Shown piece after piece: positions 1-5,027 of a stretch of DNA of 5,027 nucleotides. A model generated the notes under the pieces. It made no database searches, had not been told where the DNA came from, and was given only the letters and a program-made list of their open reading frames with translations. Numbering within the stretch: position 1 is the stretch's first letter; every line of letters begins with the position of its first letter. Source of the stretch: Clostridium sp. CAG:1024 (lineage in GTDB: Bacteria > Bacillota > Clostridia > Christensenellales > CAG-138); NCBI GenBank assembly GCA_000432015.1, contig HF985489.1, positions 1-5,027 of the forward strand, in the 5' to 3' direction. Position numbers and translations under genes: made by a program.

Positions 1-997
1 CAACGAGCGCGTGGTAGATCTTTTTCAGCCGGTGCTCGCGAAACAGCGTCTCCAGCGTGTCGCGCATCGCGGGCGTTCGCGCAAAGAGCACGAGTCCCGT
101 CGTGTTCGCGTCGAGCCGGTGGACGGGATACAGCTCCGGAAACAGACTCGAAAGCTCCGAGAGCAGCTCGCCCTCGACCTCAACGCCCACACGTTTGTCC
201 ACGACGAGCATGGAATCGTCAAGGTATACGCCGCTGCACACGGAAAATGCGGGCAGCACCGCCATGCCCGCGGGAAAACGATTCCAGAATGCACCGTGCG
301 GCACGGAGAAAAACGTCATGCGTTCTCCGAGCGTCGGGTGCTCGATGGTGAGCGCATATGCCCAGAGGCAGATCTGCGTGCGCACGGGCGCAGCTTCGCC
401 GCGCGCAGCGGCAACGGCCGCGGGATGATAGCGCTGGTCGCCCACGATCGGCAGTCCCGCATGGGACAGCTGCACCCGGATCTGGTGCGGGCGGCCCGTG
501 TAAAGCGAAATGTCCACGAGCGACTGCCCGTTTGCAGTACCGATGGTCTCATAGGACAGCTTTGCGAGCTTCGCGCCCGCCGTTCCCTCCGGCACGACGA
601 AGGACGAATGCGTGCGCTCGTCCTTGCAGAGCCAATCCGTGAGATAGGCGGCGGGTTTCGCTGCGCCGTCCGTGATCGCTGCGTAGCGTTTCTTTGCGGT
701 ATGGGATTTGAACTGCGCAGTGAGGCGCGCTGCCGCCTTGCTCGTTTTTGCAAAGACCATCACGCCGCCGACCGGGCGGTCAAGACGGTGGACAAGCCCG
801 AGATAGGCCTCGCCCGGTTTGTTGCCCGCCTCGCGCAGATACCCCTTTGCGATGGAGAGCAGGTCGGGGTCGCCCGATGCGTCCGCCTGCACGGGCAGGT
901 TCTGCGGTTTTTCGAGCACAAGCAGGTGATTGTCCTCATAGAGCACGGTGAGCCCATGCTTTTTTGCAAGGTCTCGACGTTCGTTTCGATCTTCCAT
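1..997 (-). CDS. Tandem two-domain RluA-family pseudouridine synthase (3' end beyond window)
   Basis: Predicted to isomerise uridine to pseudouridine in rRNA or tRNA in the cytoplasm; the target cannot be read from sequence. The frame gives 332 residues without a stop and runs off the window edge. Domain 1 (about 15-245) looks complete: VLYEDNHLLVLEKP at 18-31, catalytic motif HRLDRPVGG at 70-78 (Asp73), KKRYAAI at 102-108, and TGRPHQIRVQLSHAGLPIVGD at about 168-187. After only a short linker a second domain begins: GVYLDDSMLVVDKR at 256-269, HRLDANTTGLVLFAR at 293-307 (putative catalytic Asp296), and KKIYHALV at 325-332, where the window ends. Usual family members have one such domain and about 220-320 residues. 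No S4 domain is seen. The ATG at 997 is chosen because AAAGGA lies 7 nt upstream; an in-frame ATG at 1021 has no comparable site. It lies 43 nt downstream of the broken methyltransferase, probably in the same operon. Family assignment is firm; the fusion is read directly, but its C-terminus is unseen. Confidence 0.9.
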   Translation of the reverse strand, partial: MEDRNERRDLAKKHGLTVLYEDNHLLVLEKPQNLPVQADASGDPDLLSIAKGYLREAGNKPGEAYLGLVHRLDRPVGGVMVFAKTSKAAARLTAQFKSHTAKKRYAAITDGAAKPAAYLTDWLCKDERTHSSFVVPEGTAGAKLAKLSYETIGTANGQSLVDISLYTGRPHQIRVQLSHAGLPIVGDQRYHPAAVAAARGEAAPVRTQICLWAYALTIEHPTLGERMTFFSVPHGAFWNRFPAGMAVLPAFSVCSGVYLDDSMLVVDKRVGVEVEGELLSELSSLFPELYPVHRLDANTTGLVLFARTPAMRDTLETLFREHRLKKIYHALV

Positions 998-1004
998 CGG
1001 CGGA

Positions 1005-1010
1005 TCCTTT
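1005..1010 (-). promoter_or_regulatory. Ribosome binding site deciding the pseudouridine synthase start
   Basis: AAAGGA on the minus strand lies 7 nt before the ATG at 997. It favours this start over the in-frame ATG eight codons upstream at 1021, which is preceded by GC-rich sequence without a Shine-Dalgarno match. Confidence 0.65.
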
Positions 1011-1040
1011 GCTGCGGACATTGCCGCGCGGTTTTGGCTT

Positions 1041-1923
1041 TTAGAGCGATTTCGGCGTCCAGCGTCCGCTTGCGCCGCAGGGAAGCACGAGCCCGTCGCG
1101 GCGGATGGGAAGCCCCACCTCGCCGGAGGCGGCGTTCCCGCCGGGAAGCGCAACGTCCAGCACGTTTTTCAGCACCTGCGGGGCAAGCCCCGTGGTGTAC
1201 GAATTGATGAGGAAGAACAGCGGCTCGTCCGAGAGCAGCCGCACCGCGTCCTCACAGAGCGGCTAGAGCTGATCGCACGAGCGCATAGAGCTGATCCTCG
1301 ATCTTCCACATTTCTCCGCCGGGGCCGCGTCCGTAGCTCGGCGGATCCATGAGGATGCCATCATAGCGATTGCCGCGGCGCTGTTCGCGCTTGACGAGCT
1401 TGACGCAGTCGTCCACATAGTAGCGCACCGGCGCATCCGAAAGCCCGCAGGCGGCTGCGTTGTCCTTTGCCCAGGCGATCATGCCCTTGGCCGCGTCCAC
1501 ATGCACGACCTCCGCCCCCGCACGAAGGCAGGCACAGGTCGCGCCGCCCGTATAGCCGAACAGATTCAGCACGCGCGGCCGGCGTCCCGCCTGCACGGCG
1601 GGCTCGATGCGGCTGCGCATCCAGTCCCAGTTCACCGCCTGCTCCGGGAACAGCCCCGTGTGCTTAAAGCCTGTCGGCCGCACCACAAACGTCAGATCGC
1701 GATAGCGGATGCGCCAGCTTTCGGGAAGCTGCCGGAAAAACTCCCACGCGCCGCCGCCCGTGCTGCTGCGATGGTAGACCGCGTCGCAGGGCGGATCGTC
1801 CCGCATGGGCCAGATCGCCTGCGGGTCGGGCCGCAGCAGCGTCACGTCGCCCCAGCGTTCCAGCTTGTTGCCGCCGCCCGCGTCGAGCAGCTCGTAATCT
1901 TTCCAACCGTCCGCAAGATACAT
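1041..1923 (-). pseudogene. RlmI-like class I SAM-dependent RNA methyltransferase, frameshifted
   Basis: The family (COG1092, RlmI/RlmK-like) transfers methyl groups from S-adenosylmethionine, typically to 23S rRNA cytosine; the exact target here is unknown. The first frame (1923 to 1252) encodes 223 residues: FKHTGLFPEQAVNWDW at 86-101, SAM-binding motif NLFGYTGGAT at 120-129, acidic HVDAAKG at 141-147, and catalytic-type DPPSYGRG at 193-200. It then derails into a short tail and a TGA at 1252-1254. The expected C-terminus follows in another frame (about 1264 down to the TAA at 1041): LLSDEPLFFLINSYTTGLAP, then GLVLPCGASGRW, both typical of the family. The break coincides with a 22-nt imperfect tandem duplication. 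Without the extra 22 nt the frame would be 286 codons plus stop. There is no N-terminal PUA domain. The ATG at 1923 has GGAGGA 7 nt upstream and lies 19 nt after the upstream gene, so it is part of the same unit. It may be a true pseudogene or a sequencing/assembly error; the truncated product would keep the SAM and DPPSY motifs but lose the C-terminal strands. Confidence 0.85.
1257..1296 (-). repeat. Imperfect 22-nt-offset tandem duplication causing the methyltransferase frameshift
   Basis: Two 18-nt copies, plus-strand 1257-1274 and 1279-1296, start 22 nt apart and agree at 16 of 18 positions; the 11-nt core tagagctgatc is identical in both. Read on the coding (minus) strand, each copy contains GATCAGCTCTA, the codons for Asp-Gln-Leu-Tyr of the family's conserved D-x-L-Y segment, so that segment is present twice. 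Because 22 is not a multiple of three, the second copy throws the frame. In the downstream frame, copy two reads TAG where the Tyr codon should be. Confidence 0.8.
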
Positions 1924-1942
1924 GGTCGTTTCCTCCGCTCTT

Positions 1943-3004
1943 TCAGGCGTTTTCGTTCGTGTCGGGCTTTTTCCGCTTGCTCTCGCGGAAGCCGTCGATC
2001 AGCACGGCGAAAAGGCCGAGCAGGATCGTAAGATAATAGGTGAGCGCGCGCCAGATCAGCATTCCCACAAGGCGGGAATCGCCGAAATACCGCGAAAAGA
2101 TCGCATAGAACCCGCCCTCGGTCGCAATGGATGCGCCGGGCAGCGGGATATACGCCACGCTGATGGACAGAGCGGCCTGCATGAGCGTCATGATGCAGAC
2201 GTTCACCTCGGAAAAACCGAGACCGCGATACACAAAATACGTCGTGGAAAGGTATGCCGCGACCTCAACGAGCGCGGTAAACACGATAAACACCATGTCG
2301 CGCCTGTGCTGCAGGGCAAACGTGACCGCCTGCTTATAATCGGACACAAAGCCGTCCCATGCGGCGCGCATCTTCTCCGCGCGCTCCGGACGCTTTTTCA
2401 GCAGCGTCCGGCCGAGAAAGCCGATGACCCCGTTGCCGCCGCGCTGCACGATCGCAGGCCGGATCATGAGCAGGATGCCCGTAAACGCGCAAAAGGCGTG
2501 GAGCAGGTATCCGAAAATGAACATGATGAAGATCGTCGTGCTCTCCGAAAGCAGCAGACCGCTGCAAAGCACAAACCCGAGCGCGCCAAAGACCGTGAGC
2601 GCGATGTGCCAGGCCATGAACTTGACCATGAGCACGCTCGTCGACGTGCCGACATTGATGCCGCGGCTGCGCATCTGAATGATCTGAAACGGCTGCCCGC
2701 CCGATGCGAGCGGGGTCAGCGCGCTGTAAAAGAAGCCGATCATCGTCGTGATCACGCCGTCGAACAACGACTGCGGCACGCCCATGTCGCGGCAGGCGAT
2801 GAGATACATGACCGTATCCCCGAGATAATAGACGAGCACAGCGGCAAGCGCGCCGAGCAGCCAGAGCGGCGACATTTGCCGCAGCACGTCGTCGATGTTC
2901 TGAACGTCCGGATCGAGCAGCGCAAAGCCGACGAGCACCGCGACGGTGAGCAGCACGACGAGGATCCGTTTGAGCGTTCCCTTTTTCTTCTGCTTCGTTT
3001 CCAA
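1943..3004 (-). CDS. Lysylphosphatidylglycerol synthase/flippase-type transmembrane protein (UPF0104)
   Basis: An integral membrane protein of 353 residues related to the membrane domain of MprF-type lysylphosphatidylglycerol synthases and the AglD/YbhN group (LPG_synthase_TM). Members are associated with moving or modifying membrane lipids, but many have no proven substrate, so none is assigned. A basic N-terminus (KQKKKGTLKR, 4-13) precedes about eight hydrophobic segments near 13-30, 47-70, 83-99, 125-150, 156-181, 236-258, 268-286 and 311-336. Conserved family signatures are ALTPLASGGQPFQI (95-108) and PLPGASIATEGGF (287-299). A cytosolic-type basic loop lies at about 186-235 and the C-terminus is charged. 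There is no soluble aminoacyl-transferase (GNAT) domain, so this is not a full MprF. The start is TTG at 3004, with GGGAG 5 nt upstream; no in-frame ATG exists upstream, and two nearby ATGs are out of frame. It is first in a leftward operon with the two RNA-modification genes. Confidence 0.88.
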   Translation of the reverse strand: METKQKKKGTLKRILVVLLTVAVLVGFALLDPDVQNIDDVLRQMSPLWLLGALAAVLVYYLGDTVMYLIACRDMGVPQSLFDGVITTMIGFFYSALTPLASGGQPFQIIQMRSRGINVGTSTSVLMVKFMAWHIALTVFGALGFVLCSGLLLSESTTIFIMFIFGYLLHAFCAFTGILLMIRPAIVQRGGNGVIGFLGRTLLKKRPERAEKMRAAWDGFVSDYKQAVTFALQHRRDMVFIVFTALVEVAAYLSTTYFVYRGLGFSEVNVCIMTLMQAALSISVAYIPLPGASIATEGGFYAIFSRYFGDSRLVGMLIWRALTYYLTILLGLFAVLIDGFRESKRKKPDTNENA

Positions 3005-3009
3005 TCGTT

Positions 3010-3014
3010 CTCCC
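3010..3014 (-). promoter_or_regulatory. Ribosome binding site supporting a TTG start
   Basis: GGGAG on the minus strand, 5 nt before the TTG at 3004. It decides the start of the membrane protein gene, since the upstream ATGs at about 3050 and 3080 are in a different frame. Confidence 0.6.
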
Positions 3015-3070
3015 GGCCGTCCGGTCCGGCAAACGCCCGCGGGACGGCATTGTTTCTTCTTTACCCAAAT

Positions 3071-3099
3071 ATCTTAGCATAGAATCCCCGCACCGTAAA
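3071..3099 (-). promoter_or_regulatory. Predicted sigma-A promoter for the leftward operon
   Basis: Minus strand: -35 TTTACG (plus positions 3094-3099), a 17-nt spacer, and -10 TAAGAT (3071-3076), preceded by TGC to give an extended -10. Each hexamer matches consensus at four of six positions. Transcription would start near 3064, leaving a leader of about 60 nt before the TTG. It lies in the only AT-rich stretch upstream of the operon. Confidence 0.55.
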
Positions 3100-3121
3100 G
3101 AATCGGAAGCGGCCGGGGGCA

Positions 3122-3150
3122 TTGAAAGAATCTTAAAGTTTTGTTACAAT
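3122..3150 (+). promoter_or_regulatory. Predicted sigma-A promoter for the Na+/Pi cotransporter
   Basis: TTGAAA (3122-3127), a 17-nt spacer, and TACAAT (3145-3150), with TG at 3142-3143 giving an extended -10. Each hexamer has one mismatch to consensus. The start point would be near 3157, leaving a leader of about 44 nt. The in-frame TTG at 3141 falls inside this promoter, which argues that translation begins at the ATG at 3201. Confidence 0.75.
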
Positions 3151-3160
3151 TAGGTGAAAA
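3122..3160 (+). promoter_or_regulatory. Possible PhoP (Pho box) binding site: 11-nt-spaced repeats
   Basis: Four hexamers spaced exactly 11 nt apart: TTGAAA (3122), TTAAAG (3133), TTACAA (3144) and TGAAAA (3155). Gram-positive PhoP boxes are direct repeats of a TT(A/T/C)ACA-like hexamer separated by about 5 nt, so spacing and general sequence fit, though no copy is a perfect match. The downstream gene is a phosphate transporter, which makes this control plausible. The array overlaps the core promoter rather than lying only upstream of it, and AT-rich promoter DNA can give such repeats by chance. Confidence 0.3.
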
Positions 3161-3183
3161 TGGGGAATTCTGTGGGAAACGTT

Positions 3184-3190
3184 GGAGGTG
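3184..3190 (+). promoter_or_regulatory. Ribosome binding site of the Na+/Pi cotransporter
   Basis: GGAGGTG ends 10 nt before the ATG at 3201. The spacing is slightly long, but this is the only strong Shine-Dalgarno match, and it places the start at 3201 rather than at the upstream in-frame TTG at 3141. Confidence 0.65.
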
Positions 3191-3200
3191 GCTGTTCAAA

Positions 3201-4844
3201 ATGACTACCGCAAACTGGCTTGGGATCGCGGGCGGCCTGTCGCTCTTCCTGTACGGCATACGGCTCATGTGCGACGGCATCGAGCTCATCGCGGGCGCGC
3301 GGCTCAAGTCCATTCTCGAAAAGCTGACGCGCAACCGCTTCCTTGCGCTGCTGGTCGGCGTTTCGATCACGGCGATCATCCAGAGCTCAAACGCGACCAC
3401 CGCCATGACCGTCGGCTTTGTCAACGCGGGGCTGATGGAGTTCTCCCGCGCTTCCGGCATCATCTTCGGTGCGAACGTCGGTTCCACTGCGACGGGACTT
3501 CTCATCGCGCTGAACATTGCGGACATTGCGCCGCTGCTCTCCTTCCTCGGCGTGGTCGCGATGCTGTTCTTCAAGGAACGCCGCGTGCGCAGCGCCGGCC
3601 AGATCGTCGCGGGCCTCGGCATTCTGTTCCTCGGCATGACGCTCATGAAACAGAACATGACGCCGCTGTCCACGGAGGCCTGGTTCACGAGCCTCATGCT
3701 CTCCTTCTCGGAAAAGCCCCTTCTTGCAATTCTCACGGGTGTGATCTTCACCTCGATCGTGCAGAGCGTTTCCGCCTCCGTCGGTATTCTGCAGGCCATG
3801 GCCATGGCGGGCGCCGTCACAAGTCTCGGCCAGGTCGCATACGTCATCCTCGGCATGAACATCGGCTGCTGCATCGCGGCCGTCACCGCAGCCATCGGCG
3901 GCACGCGCGACGCAAAGCGCACGGCCTGCATCCATGTGCTGTTCAACGTGTTCTCCTGCATTCTCTTTCTTCTGCTCTGGAGTCTTTCTCCGCTGCCCGC
4001 CTGGATCGCATCGCTGTCGGACAACGTGGTGCTGCAGATCGCCTATTTCAATACGATCGAAATGCTGGGCGGCGTCATCGTGTTCTTCCCCTTTCTGCCG
4101 CTCATGGAAAAGCTCGCCTGCGTGCTCATCCGCAGGGAGGACAAGCCCGCGGAGGGCCCGCGCCTCATGCATATCCGCAGAATGGATCTCGGCATGACCT
4201 CCATTGCGGTCGAGCAGGCGCAGGCGGAGGTGGAGCGTATGTTCCAGCTTGCCTGTAAGAACCTGCACATGGCCTGCGCTGCGATGTTTGACCGACGGCG
4301 CAACAGCGATGACCTTACGACCATCGAGAAAAACGAGGAAACGCTCGACTTTTTGAACCGCGCCATCACGGAGGCGCTCATCGAGATCAACCGCGTCGAG
4401 CTGTCCGGCGAGGATGCGGCGATCATCGACCGAATGCACCACGTCATCCGCGACTATGAGCGCATCGGCGATCACTCGAACAACATCGCGGGCTATGTCG
4501 CGCACTGCCGGGAGAACGGGCTCCAGTTCTCGCAGCACGCGCAGCAGGAGCTTTCCGCGCTGACCGACCGCGTATACAAGATCGTCGATGAAGCGCATTC
4601 CTACATGAAGGACCCGCAGCTCGGCGGCATGGCGAGAATCGAGCGGGAGGAGCAGGACATCGACGACGAGGTCGAGCGTCTCCAGAATAACCACATCCGA
4701 AGGCTCGACGAGGGCCGCTGCACGGCAGACGTCGGAATGCTCTACATCGAGATCCTGACCGACCTGGAGCGCGTCGCGGATCACGCGCTGAACATCGCGG
4801 AGGCCGCCATCGTCAAGGGCGGCAAGCTTGCGAAAACGAAATAA
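3201..4844 (+). CDS. Na+/Pi cotransporter family protein with C-terminal PhoU-like domain
   Basis: A predicted sodium-driven phosphate importer of the cytoplasmic membrane, NptA/PhoU-fusion type. From the ATG at 3201 it has 547 residues, a usual length for this fused form. The N-terminal half (about 1-310) holds two inverted Na/Pi cotransporter repeats. Repeat one carries TAIIQSSNATTAMT (57-70) with the QSS motif at 61-63 and GANVGSTATG at 90-99. Repeat two carries TSIVQSVSASVGIL (184-197) and GMNIGCCIAA at 218-227. Hydrophobic segments are seen near 6-24, 47-77, 84-123, 134-150, 173-205, 211-233, 243-263 and 283-310. The C-terminal part (about 335-540) is helical and PhoU-like, with YERIGDHSNNIA (419-430) and DLERVADHALNIAEA (521-535), the paired E-x3-D metal-site motifs of PhoU. 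This domain probably tunes transport to phosphate status on the cytoplasmic side. In the second repeat, QSV replaces the usual QSS. A strong promoter lies directly upstream and rsmA follows after 39 nt with no visible terminator, so read-through is likely. Confidence 0.93.
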   Translation: MTTANWLGIAGGLSLFLYGIRLMCDGIELIAGARLKSILEKLTRNRFLALLVGVSITAIIQSSNATTAMTVGFVNAGLMEFSRASGIIFGANVGSTATGLLIALNIADIAPLLSFLGVVAMLFFKERRVRSAGQIVAGLGILFLGMTLMKQNMTPLSTEAWFTSLMLSFSEKPLLAILTGVIFTSIVQSVSASVGILQAMAMAGAVTSLGQVAYVILGMNIGCCIAAVTAAIGGTRDAKRTACIHVLFNVFSCILFLLLWSLSPLPAWIASLSDNVVLQIAYFNTIEMLGGVIVFFPFLPLMEKLACVLIRREDKPAEGPRLMHIRRMDLGMTSIAVEQAQAEVERMFQLACKNLHMACAAMFDRRRNSDDLTTIEKNEETLDFLNRAITEALIEINRVELSGEDAAIIDRMHHVIRDYERIGDHSNNIAGYVAHCRENGLQFSQHAQQELSALTDRVYKIVDEAHSYMKDPQLGGMARIEREEQDIDDEVERLQNNHIRRLDEGRCTADVGMLYIEILTDLERVADHALNIAEAAIVKGGKLAKTK

Positions 4845-4883
4845 CGGCGCCGCGTTTGCGGATGCACGGACGGAGGATGCGGC

Positions 4884-5027
4884 ATGGCACACACACCGGA
4901 ACAGATCCGGACGATCCTTGCGGCGGAGGGACGAAAGGCCAACCGCGCGCTCGGGCAGAACTTTTGCACGGACGGCGCGCTGCTCGCTTCCTGCGTGGAC
5001 GCGGCGGGGCTCGACGGGCTCCCCGTG
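4884..5027 (+). CDS. rsmA: 16S rRNA (adenine(1518)-N6/adenine(1519)-N6)-dimethyltransferase, N-terminal part
   Basis: RsmA (KsgA) dimethylates two adjacent adenines in the helix 45 loop of 16S rRNA during 30S maturation, using S-adenosylmethionine. Only the first 48 codons lie in the window. They show the family's N-terminal signature, NRALGQNFCTD (residues 20-30), where family members typically read K-x-LGQ-N/H-F-x-x-D, followed by a helix ending in DAAGLDG just before the expected SAM-binding motif, which is outside the window. The ATG at 4884 has GGAGG 7 nt upstream (4872-4876). It lies 39 nt downstream of the phosphate transporter in the same direction and has no obvious promoter of its own. 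The assignment rests on a short stretch, but the LGQNF motif is characteristic. Confidence 0.82.
   Translation, partial: MAHTPEQIRTILAAEGRKANRALGQNFCTDGALLASCVDAAGLDGLPV

Noticed and set aside
11..1207. Long plus-strand open frame (about 398 codons) opposite the pseudouridine synthase
   Set aside because: It lies antisense to clear family motifs, crosses the gene boundary and the methyltransferase end, and encodes an Arg/His/Ala-rich sequence of no family. It is a by-product of high GC.
1922..3082. Plus-strand open frame (about 386 codons) opposite the membrane protein gene
   Set aside because: It is a charged, low-complexity His/Arg/Glu/Asp-rich translation that mirrors a hydrophobic gene in antisense, with no recognisable motif.
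3086..3120. CCCCG ... CGGGG inverted repeat in the divergent intergenic region
   Set aside because: Only five paired bases with a loop of over 20 nt, lying between the two -35 regions. Too weak to call a terminator or operator.
3141..3200. Twenty-codon N-terminal extension of the cotransporter from a TTG at 3141
   Set aside because: The TTG sits inside the predicted -10 region, no Shine-Dalgarno precedes it, and the encoded tail is not typical of the family. The ATG at 3201 has GGAGGTG upstream.
4845..4883. Possible terminator between the cotransporter and rsmA (GGCGCC and GC-rich bases)
   Set aside because: No stable stem followed by a T-run is present; the only clear element is the rsmA ribosome binding site.
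3387..4892. Minus-strand open frame (about 501 codons) opposite the Na+/Pi cotransporter
   Set aside because: Its His/Asp/Arg/Glu-rich translation is the antisense image of a convincing transporter; it has no supported start or domain.

Overview
The window is chromosomal DNA from a GC-rich bacterium, most likely an uncultured-type member of the Firmicutes (Clostridia). The reasons are strong purine-rich Shine-Dalgarno sites before every gene, a TTG start, sigma-A promoters with extended -10 elements, and protein types familiar from that group. The taxonomic call is inference. No mobile element, CRISPR array, tRNA or rRNA is visible.

Layout. A divergent intergenic region (about 3005-3200) separates two transcription units. 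Leftward (minus strand) runs a compact three-gene unit. It starts with a lysylphosphatidylglycerol synthase/flippase-type membrane protein (1943-3004, TTG start). Next is an RlmI-like class I SAM-dependent RNA methyltransferase (1041-1923), broken by a frameshift. Last is an RluA-family pseudouridine synthase (997 to beyond position 1), which runs off the window. Rightward (plus strand) lie an Na+/Pi cotransporter with a C-terminal PhoU-like domain (3201-4844) and then the first 48 codons of rsmA/ksgA, the 16S rRNA dimethyladenosine transferase (4884 to beyond 5027).

Two points stand out. First, the pseudouridine synthase frame holds one complete RluA-type domain followed, without a stop, by the start of a second one with its own HRLD catalytic motif, so it looks like a tandem two-domain enzyme. 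Second, the methyltransferase is interrupted by an imperfect 22-nt tandem duplication. Removing 22 nt restores a continuous frame of 286 codons that matches the family through its end, so this is either a recent lesion or an assembly error.

The two divergent promoters lie back to back between 3071 and 3150. The one for the phosphate transporter sits in a run of four 11-nt-spaced TT(A/G)(A/C)A(A/G)-like repeats that resemble a Pho box. This would suit phosphate-responsive control but is unproven. Apart from phosphate uptake and the lipid-type membrane protein, the window is dominated by rRNA or tRNA modification genes. I see ordinary housekeeping DNA with these local oddities, and no clear sign of a wholly new system.
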